A DNA stretch of 64,000 nucleotides, taken from positions 1 to 64,000 of the forward strand of contig JADJQT010000001.1 of the NCBI GenBank assembly GCA_016712595.1, written 5' to 3'. The notes under the pieces are model-generated. The model did no database searches and was not told the origin of the DNA. It saw only the letters and a program-made list of their open reading frames with translations. Positions within the stretch are counted from its first letter, which is position 1. The number at the start of each line of letters is the position of its first letter. Positions 25,043 through 34,885 of the stretch are shown here, piece after piece. Both the position numbers and the translations under genes were made by a program. This DNA is from Rhodospirillales bacterium (GTDB lineage: Bacteria; Pseudomonadota; Alphaproteobacteria; Rhodospirillales; Defluviicoccaceae).

Positions 25043-25648
25043 ATGATGACCATGGGTTTTGCGCCCTCTCTGCGCCGTCCGATTGCTTTAGGTTTTGCGA
25101 CGGTCGGCGTTTTCTTCGCAACCCTCACCGCCGAAGCTTCGGATCACCTGGCCGTCGACGCGAAGGTGACCGACGTCAGCGTCGCGGTCACCGCATCGGC
25201 ACAGGTGCACGCCCCCTTCGCGATCATCTGGCAGACTCTGACCGACTACGATCATCTCGCCGAATTCATTCCCGGGATGAACTCGAGCCGGGTGATTGAG
25301 CGGTTCGGCACGGGGGCGATCGTCGAACAGGAGGGGAATGCCGGTAACAGTTTTCTCAGCTATCCGATCGACGTCGTGATCGAATCCGACGAATACCCGC
25401 CCTCGACAATCACCGCAAAAATCGTCAGCGGCAACATTCGCGCCCTGGACGGTGCCTATCACATTCAGAAAGTCGCTGGCGCCGAGAACGAGAATGAGTT
25501 CGTCCTCAGCTGGAATGGGCCCATCCGTCCCGACATCGATCTGCCGGATTTCATCGCCGAATGGGCGATCCGCCAGAACATCCGCGATCAGTTCCGCAGC
25601 ATGATCGACGAGATCGAGCGGCGCGCGCGAGCAGCCAACCAGAGCTAA
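25043..25648 (+). CDS. Exported SRPBCC (START-like/polyketide cyclase) protein
   Basis: 201 residues from ATG 25043 (or 25046); no strong ribosome site is visible, so the start is uncertain. The signal peptide runs to about residue 29 (IALGFATVGVFFATLTAEAS). The SRPBCC domain follows: VTASAQVHAPFAIIWQTLTD, YDHLAEFIPGMNSSRVIER, then SWNGPIRPDIDLPDFIAEWA and a terminal helix. The fold binds hydrophobic ligands; ligand unknown. It precedes two other envelope proteins on the same strand, 48 bases apart from the next gene. Confidence 0.82.
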   Translation: MMTMGFAPSLRRPIALGFATVGVFFATLTAEASDHLAVDAKVTDVSVAVTASAQVHAPFAIIWQTLTDYDHLAEFIPGMNSSRVIERFGTGAIVEQEGNAGNSFLSYPIDVVIESDEYPPSTITAKIVSGNIRALDGAYHIQKVAGAENENEFVLSWNGPIRPDIDLPDFIAEWAIRQNIRDQFRSMIDEIERRARAANQS

Positions 25649-25696
25649 GCGCCATCCGCCGCAGCCTCGCAATCTCAAAGCAGAAAGTCCCTCGTG

Positions 25697-28027
25697 ATGA
25701 CTTCGGCCCGCCTCTTTTTTCGCTGCCGTCAAGTCTGGCGGTCCGCGCTGGTTCTACTACCGGTTCTGGCGGCGGCCTGCGCCGGCATCGAGGCACCGCT
25801 GTCATCGGACCTCGCAGCGCCGCCCGGCGAGGTCCGGGACTGTGCCCGGTGGTTCGCCGATCTCGACTCCGCCGTCGATCGCGCCGGTATTGGCGATGCT
25901 GGCGCCTACCACATACCGGGCTTTCCCTATTTGCGCGCCGACCGTTTCTCGGCGTCGTTCGCGGCCGAAGCGGCGCGAGATAACCAGGCGTTCGCCGCCT
26001 GGGTCGAACGCCTGGCGTCGCTCGACGCCGAGGCACGCCAGGATGAGGTGAGCAATCTTTCGCCGAAGCAGCAGGCTGCCCTCGTTTCTGCGAAGGGCGA
26101 CGGCAAGGGGGAGGATATAGCGACCAAGACCGAACGCTGCCGGACGGTTCTGATCGCAAGCGACCTGGCATCGACAGACCAGCGCGCGCTGTTGATCTCA
26201 CGAACCCACGTTCCCGACGACTACAACGACTGGCAGCGCGTCCTCGGCCTCTACCCCCTGGTCAGCGTTCCCTTCTCAATGGGAGTGGACGCCGCGCAGA
26301 AGCAGACGGTAGTGCTCGTCGAGCGCGCCAACGCCGATGTCGGAACCTACACCGGCATCACCGACGCCGCGGGCGGCCCCACCGTACGATTCGTCCCGGC
26401 GGTCGGTGCCGTCGACGCCGACAATATCGCCGCGATCTTCGCCCATGCAAATAAGGACGCGCTCGGCATCCCCCGGCTCACCTCAGACCAGAAGACAACA
26501 TTGCTCGACGCCTACGCGCCGGTATTCATTGTCGGTACCGCCGCCGATTATGATCGGTTCGGACCGCTCACCTGGCAGGGCGGAACCGCCCCCACCGTCG
26601 CCATCGACCACCCCGCCATCTACCGCGATGTTGCGTTCACCCGCTATCGTGATCAGGTTCTGCTCCAGCTTGTCTACACACTGTGGTTTCCCGAGCGCCC
26701 CGAGCGCGGCTGGATCGACACGCTGGCCGGACATCTCGATGGTGTGGTCTTTCGCATCACTCTCGATGAAGCCGGCCAGCCGCTCGTCTACGATACGATC
26801 CATCCGTGCGGCTGCTATCATACGTTCTTCCCGACCGAGCGGGTCACCGCCCGGCCGGCGCCAGAGGGTGAGAGCGAATGGGCATTCATCCCGGCAAAGG
26901 CCCCGTCGACGGTTCCGCCGCAGCGCATCGCCGTTACGACCCAGAGCCGAACCCATTTCGTCATCCACGTCGGCGCGGACCCCGGCGGTGCTGGCGTTGC
27001 CTACACGCTCCTCGACTACCGGACCCTTCGTGCTCTGCCAACCGCGACCGGCAGCCGCAGTGCCTTCGGACCCGACGGTTTGGTGCCGGGAACGGAGCGC
27101 GGCGAGCGATTTCTGTTCTGGCCGATGGGCATCGACAGCGCCGGCGCCATGCGCGAATGGGGCCGCCACGCCACGGCGTTCACCGCGCGCCGCCATTTCG
27201 ACAGCCCCGACCTCATCGAACGCCGATTTTGGGTCACACCCGCAAGCTTCTCGGCTGCCGACTTCGATCACCATCATGCCGCCTGGGATGCTCTGCTCCG
27301 CAAGCACGTCGTGGTTTCCCCCGACGGCACCGAATCACGCGTCGATTACCAGGGCTTCAAGGCAGAACGCAGCGCGCTCGATGCCTACCTGGCGGAGCTC
27401 TCCGCGATCAGCGAGGCTGACTTCGACGCCTGGAGCCGCGATGAGCGGCTTGCCTTCCTGATCAACGCTTACAACGCATTCACCATCGACCTCATTCTGA
27501 CCGCCTATCCCAACCTCCACTTGATCCGTGACCTGGGATCACTGGCCGCCTCGCCCTGGCAGCACCCGTTCTTCACCTTGCTCGGCGCCCGTCACAGCCT
27601 GGACGATATCGAGCACAAAATGATCCGCGCGCCGGGGGCGTTCGATGAGCCGCGTGTTCACTTCGCCCTCGTCTGCGCTTCGATCGGCTGCCCGATGCTG
27701 CGCAATGAGGCCTACACGGCCGACCATCTCGATGCCCAACTCGAGGACGGCCTGCGTAACTTCCTTGCCGACCGCTCGCGCAACCGCTTCGTTCCTGCCC
27801 CAAGATCGCTTGAGATCTCGCGCATCTTTGACTGGTACGGCGGCGATTTTTCCAAGGGGGAGCGTGGCTTTACATCAGTTGCCGCGACTCTCGGCGCTTA
27901 CGCCGACCTTCTGGCTGATGATCCCACCGCACGCACAGCGATCCGGGAGCGGCGGGTCCCGATCAGCTTTCTCGACTACGACTGGGATCTCAACGACACC
28001 ACAGCGCCGTTTTCCGCAACGCCATGA
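25697..28027 (+). CDS. Putative lipoprotein: uncharacterised N-terminal region plus C-terminal DUF547 domain
   Basis: 776 residues from ATG 25697 (a GTG lies three bases earlier). N-terminal lipobox-like end LLPVLAAACAG suggests a lipid-anchored protein. Residues 30-520 match nothing I can name; they include LTWQGGTAPTVAIDHPAIYR, RGWIDTLAGHLDGVVFRITL and a conspicuous HPCGCYH. From about residue 530 comes DUF547 (VVSPDGTESRVDYQGFKAER, LAFLINAYNAFTIDLIL, FALVCASIGCPML, IFDWYGGDF), a family related to thiol-protease/transglutaminase folds of unknown role; Cys and His of VCASIGCP could be catalytic. The stop overlaps the next start (ATGA at 28024). Confidence 0.8.
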   Translation: MTSARLFFRCRQVWRSALVLLPVLAAACAGIEAPLSSDLAAPPGEVRDCARWFADLDSAVDRAGIGDAGAYHIPGFPYLRADRFSASFAAEAARDNQAFAAWVERLASLDAEARQDEVSNLSPKQQAALVSAKGDGKGEDIATKTERCRTVLIASDLASTDQRALLISRTHVPDDYNDWQRVLGLYPLVSVPFSMGVDAAQKQTVVLVERANADVGTYTGITDAAGGPTVRFVPAVGAVDADNIAAIFAHANKDALGIPRLTSDQKTTLLDAYAPVFIVGTAADYDRFGPLTWQGGTAPTVAIDHPAIYRDVAFTRYRDQVLLQLVYTLWFPERPERGWIDTLAGHLDGVVFRITLDEAGQPLVYDTIHPCGCYHTFFPTERVTARPAPEGESEWAFIPAKAPSTVPPQRIAVTTQSRTHFVIHVGADPGGAGVAYTLLDYRTLRALPTATGSRSAFGPDGLVPGTERGERFLFWPMGIDSAGAMREWGRHATAFTARRHFDSPDLIERRFWVTPASFSAADFDHHHAAWDALLRKHVVVSPDGTESRVDYQGFKAERSALDAYLAELSAISEADFDAWSRDERLAFLINAYNAFTIDLILTAYPNLHLIRDLGSLAASPWQHPFFTLLGARHSLDDIEHKMIRAPGAFDEPRVHFALVCASIGCPMLRNEAYTADHLDAQLEDGLRNFLADRSRNRFVPAPRSLEISRIFDWYGGDFSKGERGFTSVAATLGAYADLLADDPTARTAIRERRVPISFLDYDWDLNDTTAPFSATP

Positions 28028-28752
28028 TCGCGCGGATGGCTGACGAGCGTCGCGCGGGGACGAACAGCGGGTGCCGCCACGCCGGGGCGCTCGCCGCCAG
28101 CCTGATCGTCGCCCTTTGCGCCTGCTGGCCGGCCGGCGCAGACCCTTCGGTCTGCCAGCGGACGCTGATCGATCCGGCGGAGCCGGTCGAGCAAGCCTGG
28201 GTGCGCCACGATTTTACCGGTCATTCGGCGTTTCACAACACCCGGCTCGACGGTGTTCCGGTCATTGAAGCCACCCCCGCCGGGGCATCGGCGCTTTACG
28301 CCAAGGTCAATGCCGATCTCCGCGATTTCGCCATCGTTCATTGGCGCTGGCGCCTTGACCAGTTGCAGCCGTCGGCGGATCTGCGCCGAAGCGAGAGCGA
28401 GGATTTCTCCGGAGTGGTCTTCTTCGGTTTCGGCGAGCCGAGCCTGCTGGCCCCCGATGTCCCGACGCTTGCCTATGCATGGACCGCCACCCCGGGAGAA
28501 ATTGGCACCCTCATCCGCAATCCCCGCCACCCTGACAGCCTCGTGATCGTCAAACTCGAGGGAGACGACGCCGTCGGAACCTGGCGCGAGGAAACCCGCG
28601 ACCTTGTCGCCGATTACCGCGCCGCTTTCGGCCATGCGCCCAAGCAGCGGCTGCGTTACGTGGCGTTGATCAGCGACGACGACCAGACCGGCGAGCCGGC
28701 TCGCACATTTTACGCAGCCATCACTCTTTCCGATTGTTCCCCCACGCACTGA
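28024..28752 (+). CDS. Exported DUF3047 protein
   Basis: 242 residues. Signal peptide GALAASLIVALCACWPAGA. The mature part carries the DUF3047 pattern: YAKVNADLRDFAIVHWRWRL, EDFSGVVFFGFG, TLAYAWTATPGEIGTLIRN and YRAAFGHAPKQRLRYVALIS, with DDDQTGEPARTFYAAI at the end. Function unknown. Translationally coupled to the DUF547 lipoprotein through an ATGA overlap, so the two products probably act together in the envelope. Confidence 0.85.
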   Translation: MIARMADERRAGTNSGCRHAGALAASLIVALCACWPAGADPSVCQRTLIDPAEPVEQAWVRHDFTGHSAFHNTRLDGVPVIEATPAGASALYAKVNADLRDFAIVHWRWRLDQLQPSADLRRSESEDFSGVVFFGFGEPSLLAPDVPTLAYAWTATPGEIGTLIRNPRHPDSLVIVKLEGDDAVGTWREETRDLVADYRAAFGHAPKQRLRYVALISDDDQTGEPARTFYAAITLSDCSPTH

Positions 28753-28876
28753 CGCCATCGCACAGCCGCGCGCCGATGAAAACGGCCGTGGTTTGGCTTG
28801 CGGGACGGCAACTCCCGGTCGGCAGATCTTGTGTTCCCGGTTCCGCGCGCCGGTTCACACGTGTTCACGCGCGACG

Positions 28877-28906
28877 AAAAAAGGCCCGGGGGAAACCCGG
28901 GCCTTT
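28877..28906 (-). terminator. Rho-independent terminator of the RTX gene
   Basis: On the minus strand an 11-bp stem (AAAGGCCCGGG with CCCGGGCCTTT) and a 5-base loop are followed by a run of six T. It lies 25-54 bases past the RTX stop. On the plus strand the T run is short, so it may also end the DUF3047 transcript weakly. Confidence 0.85.
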
Positions 28907-28930
28907 CCAGGAAGACGCCGCAAATGGCGG

Positions 28931-31900
28931 TTAGATGAGGAAGTCGGAGGCGGAAAGCTCGAAGACGTTGAGTCCCGTGATCAGAAGATTTTCGCCACCG
29001 ACGCTGGAGAGGTTGAGAAACGTATCGGCACCGCGGTTCTGAACGACCGCCGCCAGCGAGTCGAAGTCGGCAAAGCCAAACGCCGTGAGATCGATCTTGT
29101 CGACGCCGTTCTGGAAGTCGGTGACGGTATCCTGGGCATAGCCGCGCTGCAGCTCGAAGACGAAGAGGTCGTTGCCGTCACCCCCCGAGAGCGAGTCGCT
29201 GCCCTGACCGGCGACGATTGTATCGTTGCCGTCGCCACCGATGACCGTGTCGTTGCCGCTCCCGCCGTCGACAATGTCGTCTCCCGCGCCGCCATCGACG
29301 CTGTCCTTGCCGGCAAGACCGAGAAGCTGATCGCTTCCGGTGGTGCCAATCAGGGTGTCATCGCCGATGGTACCGGTGCTCGCCACGTTAACGTCGGCAA
29401 GATCGGTGATCCCGTCGAGCCGAACTTGATCGCCACCGGTCAGCGTCAGGACGAGGTTGCCGGCGACAACCGCGGAGGCTTCGATGTGAACGCCGTTGAC
29501 GAGTTCGAGAATATCGCCCTCGGCGCGGTCATAATCGGTAATCACATCGGCATCGCTGACGCCGTCGGATGCCTCCTCCAGTCGGAGAACGAACGTATCG
29601 GCTCCATCACCGCCGGTGATGACGTCGCTGCCGCTCTTGCCCAGCATCCAGTCGTCGCCCTCGCCGCCATCGATGCTGTCGTTCCCTTCACTGCCATTGA
29701 CCGTATCGTTGCCGGCTTCTCCCAGAACCATATCGTTGCCGAAATTGCCCATCAGGCTGTCGTTACCATCCCCACCCTGGACGATATCGTCGCCCAGGTT
29801 GCCGGCCACCGTATCGTCACCGATGCCGCCGATCGCGGTGTCCGCGCCCAATCCGGCGAGCACCCGATCATCGCCGTCCCCCGCGTCAATCGCATCGTTC
29901 CCTTCACCGCCATCGAGGCTGTCTGCGCCGAGGCCACCGTCGAGACTGTCGTTGCCATCGCCGCCAAACGCCCGGTCGTTGTCGTCACCGCCGACAAGCG
30001 TGTCGTTACCGACATCACCGAACAACCCGTCAGCGCCGGTTCCGCCCTGAATGAGGTCGTCGCCGTCGTCGCCAAACAGGCCATCTCCACCGGCGCCACC
30101 CTCAAGGGTATCGTTGCCGGCTGCACCGTGCAGGAAGTCTCTTGTGTCTTGGTGAAAATCGTCAACGCCGCCGACCATATGGTCGTTGCCGTCACCGCCA
30201 TCGAGCGTATCGGCACCGGCTCCGCCATCGAGCGTGTCGGCCCCCGATCCGCCCATGAGCACGTCCGCTCCGTTTCCGCCTTGCAACTCGTCATCGCCGC
30301 CGAGCGCGTCGAGCGTGTCGTTGCCGTCGAAGCCGAGGATCAACTCATTGCCGGGACTTCCGGTCAGTGCGTCGTTTCCGGCCGTGCCCAGCAGCGCGAC
30401 CTGCACGTCGTTGGGATCGGTAACGCCAGTGATGTGGATTTCGTCGCCACCCACCAGCGTCAGGACCACCTCGCCGCCAACCGTCGCCGACGAAGCGAGG
30501 CGCACACCACGTGAGAGGCCGATGACGTCGCCTTCCGCCGCGCTGTAATCGCTGATGACGTTGATGTCGACAATACCGTCGAGTCCCTCGATCTCTTCGA
30601 AAACGAAGATATCGGCGCCGGCGCCACCGAAAACCGTATCATTCCCCTGATCGCCGGCGATGCGATCGGCACCGTCGCCTCCGTCGACGGAATCATCACC
30701 AACTCCGGCCGAGACCGTATCATCGCCCAGTCCAGCGGCGATGGTATCGTTGCCATCGTTGCCCGTCAGCACATCGGCACCAAGGCCGGCATCGAGTGAA
30801 TCGTCGCCGAGGCCGCCGACGGCACTGTCGTTGCCATCACCGCCGATCAAAAGATCGGCGTCTTCACCGCCGATCAGCGTGTCGTTGCCGTCGCCTCCAT
30901 CGAGCCGATCCTCGCCCAAACCTCCATCAAGACTGTCGTTGTCCGCGCCGCCGACCAGGGTGTCATCGCCGCCGCCGCCAGCAAGCCGGTCGTTTCCCTT
31001 ACCGCCGTCGAGGGAGTCGTTGCCTTCGTCGCCGGAGAGCCGGTCAGCACCGTCGCCGCCCATCAGGTTGTCGTTGCCGTCCCCACCGGAGAGGCTGTCG
31101 TTGCCGTCGCCGCCGTCGAGAAGGTCATCGCCGACGTTACCGGCAAGCGTATCGGCATCGGTGCCGCCTTGCAGCGTATCCGCACCATCGCCCCCCGACA
31201 GCGAGTCCGCATTATTGAAGCCGAAGGTTTCGCTATCGCCGATCAGCAGGTCGTTGCCTTCGCTGCCGTTCAGCGTATCGCGGCCGTCGCCGCCGTCGAG
31301 AGTATCGTTGCCGCCGAGCGCCGTCAGGGAATCGTTGCCGGCGAAACCGGAAATGCTGTCGTCACCCGGTGTGCCGGTGAGGGTATCGCTGCCCGTCGTG
31401 CCGATTATCCGCGTGACGAACTGGACGTCGTCAACCGTCAGAGAGCTGACGCCATTGATTTCTAGGTCCCCGGCGTCGAAAACCCCGTCATCGTTGACGT
31501 CGACCTGCGCCTGCTGGGCACCGGCGTCGAAGCGGATCTCGATGATCCCGTCTCCGCCGGTGAATGCGGCATCGCCGATGAACACGCCGAGCGGCGCAAC
31601 GCCGCCGACATCGAGCTTGTCGGTACCGCTTACAAAATCAGTGAGTTGGTCTCCGGAGCCGAACGCCGATCCAGATGCTGCTAGGAAGACGAACAGGTCG
31701 CGTCCCGTGCCGCCTGTCAGCGTATCGACGTCGCCGCCCCCTTCGAGCGTATCGTCGCCATCGCCGCCGGTAAGGTCGTCGGCCCCGTCATCGCCCTCGA
31801 GCGAATCGTTGCCGGCGCCGCCATCGGCAGTATCGTTACCGGTACCGGCGAGGACGTTGTCATTGCCATCGCCCGCATCGAGAACATCGGCGCCGTCGCC

Positions 31901-34465
31901 GCCGACGAGCGAATCGTCGCCGCCGTTGGCGGAAATCGTATCGTCTCCGTCCTGGCCTTGGAGACTGTTCTCGCCGTCGTTGCCGGTAATGGCGTTGGCG
32001 AGCGCATTGCCGCTGCCGTTCAGATTCAGCGGCTCACCGATCGCATTGCTGCCCGCAAGGATGAGGTTTTCGACGTTGTCTCCGAGGACGAAACTCGCGG
32101 TGCTGACGACGGTATCGATGCCCTGGCCAAGCAATTCGAGAACGACGTCGCCATTGTTATCGACGAGGTAGGTATCGTCCCCGTCGAGGCCGAACATCTG
32201 ATCCTGCCATGTCCCGCCGTCCAGCGTATCGTTGCCGGCACCGCCGAAAAGACTGTCGTTGCCTTCGTCGCCCAGCAACGAATCGGCCCCGGCGCCCCCG
32301 TCGAGCGTATCGTTACCGCTATCGCCCGAGATGGTATCGTCGCCGTCACCCGCGGCGATCAGGTCCTCGCCGGCGTAGCCGCGCACGGAATCGCCGCCGC
32401 CGGAGCTTTCGATCGTATCGTTGCCGTTGAATCCAAGAATGGTGTCCGGATCGCCCGTTCCCGTGATCGAGTCTGAATCGTTCGTCCCGGCGATTGCGAC
32501 GACAACATCGGCGGGATCGCTCACGCCTTCGAGCAGGACCGTGTCCCCTCCGGTGAGCGTCACCAGCAATCCGCCTGCGCCCGTAGCGGTGGAGACGACG
32601 GAGACACCAGGACGCAGCGCCAGGATGTCCCCGGTCAGCGCGTCGTAATCGGTTATGGTATCCTGCTCCGCGACGCCGTCGCTCGCCTGTTCCGGATCGA
32701 AGAAGAAAAGATCGCCGCCGTCACCGCCGGTCAGAAGATCCGCGCCTGCTCCGCCACGGACCCAGTCGTCACCGAGACCACCGTCAATGGTATCGTTGCC
32801 GGCAAGGCCGTCGAGGGTGTTATCACCATCGTTGCCGACGATGATGTTGCCGCCAGCGTTTCCGGTGCCGGCAATGTTGGCGACACCCAGCAGATTGAGG
32901 TTTTCGATATTGAGATTGTCCGGCGCGCTCAGATCGAAGTTAACGAAACTGTTGACGACGTCGGTGCCTTCGCCGCTCGCCTCAACGATGCGATCGTCGG
33001 AAGCACCGACGAAGTATTGATCGTCACCCACGCCGCCAATCATGGTATCGGCGCCGAACCCGCCGTCGAGGACGTCGTTGCCAACACCGCCGTCGAGCGA
33101 ATCATTGCCGGCGCCGCCGAACAGACTGTCGCTTCCGGTGCCGCCGATCAGCACATCGTTGCCTTCGTTGCCGCGAAGCAGATCGCGTCCATCGAGACCG
33201 CGAACGGTATCGTTGCCGAGCAGCCCCTGGATCGAATCGTCGGCATCGGTGCCGTCCAGCGTTTCGCTGCGTTCGTTCCCCTGGGAGGGCATGAGCGCCG
33301 CGACATCGGCCCGGTCGGTGACACCGTTGAGCTGGATCTGATCGCCGCCCGTCAGCGTGAGGACGAGATTGCCACCGACAACGGCGGAGGACTCGACTTC
33401 GACGCCCTTGGCCAGAATCAGAACATCTCCGGAATCACCGTCATAATCGGTGATCACGTCGATATCGGCGATGCCATCGGCCGCGGCTTCGGCGGAAAAG
33501 AAGAAAAAGTCGCCGTCGGCCCCGCCCGAGAGCGTATCGCTGCCAGCGCCCGCATCGAGGTAGTCTACTCCCGCACCGGCATCCAGCGAATCGGCGCCCG
33601 CACCACCGAGAAGGCTGTCGTCGTCGTCGCCGCCAATAACGGTGTCGTTGCCGTCCCCGCCGTCGATCGTATCGGTGCCGATGCCACCGTCGAGCAGATC
33701 CTCCCCGGCCAATCCAGTGATTTCATCGGCGAAATCGGATCCGATCAGGGTATCGGCGCCGTCGGTCCCTTCCAAAAACTGTCCAAGGCCGAAATTGACG
33801 ATCGCCGCGCGTTCTTCCGGACTGATCCCTTGAAGGGCGTTTCCGCCGAGATCCTCGAGCGCCAGTCCCTTGGTGATCCCGGCATCGCCGTTCCGGCTCT
33901 GCGCCGCGAAGTGCATGATTATTTGCGTCTCGCCGGGATCGAGCGTGAGTTCGAACTGATAGGTGACGATATCGCCGTACTGTGCGACTGACGACGGACG
34001 CAGCGCGCCGTCACCGGCGATGACATGCAGCACGCTTGGATCACCCGCCCCGTCAACGTCATCGGTGACGATCCAGTTGTCGTCCGTGGTGAAGGACGTA
34101 TCGCCGTCCGAAGTGGCAACGACGTGGGTCTGGCTGTCGGAGCCGAGATTGGTCGTCAGCGTTACGGTGTAGGTGACTGTCGTTGCACTGGTATTGGTGA
34201 ATGAATCAAGAAACCGTGCCCAGGATTGGTTGGTTGGAACCAAAACCTTACGGCTGATATCGACGTCACCAGCGGTCGCCGTACCGATAAAAACTTCGCG
34301 GCCGTTGTCTTCTGTATTACCCGTTCCAAAGGCGGGAAAGCCGGATAAAACAACACCTCCGTCAAACGCGTCGTCGGTTCCATCAGCAATGCTGCCATTG
34401 TTGCTGATATCCCAGAGGAATCGGCCTTGATCCGATAACGTGATCGGTAGAGAAACGTCCGCCAT
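28931..34465 (-). CDS. Giant RTX calcium-binding protein, type I secretion substrate
   Basis: 1844 residues, no signal peptide. Residues 1-230 are a beta-rich domain (VPTNQSWARFLDSFTNTSAT, DGDTSFTTDDNWIVTDD). The rest is mostly nonapeptide GGxGxDxxx repeats that form calcium-binding parallel beta-rolls. Four ~72-residue non-RTX modules interrupt them (about residues 321-392, 589-659, 1289-1362, 1622-1700), sharing DxITDYD...GDIL...SSA...LVLTLTGGD...GVTD.ADV. A serralysin-like segment lies near 925-1025. The C-terminus (DTVTDFQNGVDKIDLTAFGF ... LSASDFLI) is the standard uncleaved type I secretion signal. The protein is strongly acidic. GGGAG precedes the start. The exporter genes are divergent from it. 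Probable roles are adhesion, surface layer or matrix; no enzyme domain is visible. Confidence 0.93.
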   Translation of the reverse strand: MADVSLPITLSDQGRFLWDISNNGSIADGTDDAFDGGVVLSGFPAFGTGNTEDNGREVFIGTATAGDVDISRKVLVPTNQSWARFLDSFTNTSATTVTYTVTLTTNLGSDSQTHVVATSDGDTSFTTDDNWIVTDDVDGAGDPSVLHVIAGDGALRPSSVAQYGDIVTYQFELTLDPGETQIIMHFAAQSRNGDAGITKGLALEDLGGNALQGISPEERAAIVNFGLGQFLEGTDGADTLIGSDFADEITGLAGEDLLDGGIGTDTIDGGDGNDTVIGGDDDDSLLGGAGADSLDAGAGVDYLDAGAGSDTLSGGADGDFFFFSAEAAADGIADIDVITDYDGDSGDVLILAKGVEVESSAVVGGNLVLTLTGGDQIQLNGVTDRADVAALMPSQGNERSETLDGTDADDSIQGLLGNDTVRGLDGRDLLRGNEGNDVLIGGTGSDSLFGGAGNDSLDGGVGNDVLDGGFGADTMIGGVGDDQYFVGASDDRIVEASGEGTDVVNSFVNFDLSAPDNLNIENLNLLGVANIAGTGNAGGNIIVGNDGDNTLDGLAGNDTIDGGLGDDWVRGGAGADLLTGGDGGDLFFFDPEQASDGVAEQDTITDYDALTGDILALRPGVSVVSTATGAGGLLVTLTGGDTVLLEGVSDPADVVVAIAGTNDSDSITGTGDPDTILGFNGNDTIESSGGGDSVRGYAGEDLIAAGDGDDTISGDSGNDTLDGGAGADSLLGDEGNDSLFGGAGNDTLDGGTWQDQMFGLDGDDTYLVDNNGDVVLELLGQGIDTVVSTASFVLGDNVENLILAGSNAIGEPLNLNGSGNALANAITGNDGENSLQGQDGDDTISANGGDDSLVGGDGADVLDAGDGNDNVLAGTGNDTADGGAGNDSLEGDDGADDLTGGDGDDTLEGGGDVDTLTGGTGRDLFVFLAASGSAFGSGDQLTDFVSGTDKLDVGGVAPLGVFIGDAAFTGGDGIIEIRFDAGAQQAQVDVNDDGVFDAGDLEINGVSSLTVDDVQFVTRIIGTTGSDTLTGTPGDDSISGFAGNDSLTALGGNDTLDGGDGRDTLNGSEGNDLLIGDSETFGFNNADSLSGGDGADTLQGGTDADTLAGNVGDDLLDGGDGNDSLSGGDGNDNLMGGDGADRLSGDEGNDSLDGGKGNDRLAGGGGDDTLVGGADNDSLDGGLGEDRLDGGDGNDTLIGGEDADLLIGGDGNDSAVGGLGDDSLDAGLGADVLTGNDGNDTIAAGLGDDTVSAGVGDDSVDGGDGADRIAGDQGNDTVFGGAGADIFVFEEIEGLDGIVDINVISDYSAAEGDVIGLSRGVRLASSATVGGEVVLTLVGGDEIHITGVTDPNDVQVALLGTAGNDALTGSPGNELILGFDGNDTLDALGGDDELQGGNGADVLMGGSGADTLDGGAGADTLDGGDGNDHMVGGVDDFHQDTRDFLHGAAGNDTLEGGAGGDGLFGDDGDDLIQGGTGADGLFGDVGNDTLVGGDDNDRAFGGDGNDSLDGGLGADSLDGGEGNDAIDAGDGDDRVLAGLGADTAIGGIGDDTVAGNLGDDIVQGGDGNDSLMGNFGNDMVLGEAGNDTVNGSEGNDSIDGGEGDDWMLGKSGSDVITGGDGADTFVLRLEEASDGVSDADVITDYDRAEGDILELVNGVHIEASAVVAGNLVLTLTGGDQVRLDGITDLADVNVASTGTIGDDTLIGTTGSDQLLGLAGKDSVDGGAGDDIVDGGSGNDTVIGGDGNDTIVAGQGSDSLSGGDGNDLFVFELQRGYAQDTVTDFQNGVDKIDLTAFGFADFDSLAAVVQNRGADTFLNLSSVGGENLLITGLNVFELSASDFLI

Positions 34466-34885
34466 TGATAGCTCCCTTATCTGTCGGCTCGGCGTTCGGG
34501 CGGCCGTGCGCTACGCTGAAGCGAGTACGGAAAGGACGGATGTTTCGTTGTCGGATTATTGCTTGACCGAGCGAACAGCAGCGTCCGCCTCGGCTTGTCC
34601 CAACCTCCACCCCTGTCACCGTTGCCCGGCGCGCCCCCGGTGCCTTAGCCCCGGTTCACTCAACGAATAATCTAAATTAATGTGTCAGCATGATGCCAAA
34701 CGGTTAATGATTTTTGACTGGTCGCGTCATAAGCGTATAACCATCATTATTTGAGCTTATTAAGTTGTAACCGGGGATTCCGCTCGCGCGACCGCCCCTC
34801 CCTGTTGCCAAAACAGCCCGGTCTTCCGGGGTCCACTCAACAAACACGAACGGGAGAGGGTTGCTCACGGCACGCATCGCGTATA
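34466..34885. other. Divergent promoter region between the RTX gene and its exporter
   Basis: 420 bases. A stretch at about 34665-34775 is far more AT-rich than anything nearby and probably holds both promoters. The plus-strand candidate is listed separately. For the RTX gene only a weak -10 (TAGATT, minus strand, about 34670) was seen. Confidence 0.5.
34714..34741 (+). promoter_or_regulatory. Candidate sigma-70 promoter of the type I exporter operon
   Basis: TTGACT and TATAAC separated by 16 bases inside the AT-rich island, about 145 bases before the ABC gene start. Confidence 0.5.

Noticed and set aside
28793..32476. Long open frames (up to 573 codons) on the plus strand opposite the RTX gene
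   Set aside because: They mirror the repetitive GGxGxD coding sequence of the minus strand; translations are low-complexity Val/Ala/Ile or Ser/Pro runs with no family match, and the minus-strand gene has a start site, secretion signal and terminator.
29000..33800. Regularly repeated short DNA motifs that resemble a repeat array
   Set aside because: The period is 27 bases with variable sequence and it keeps frame, so it is protein-coding RTX repeats, not CRISPR or satellite DNA.
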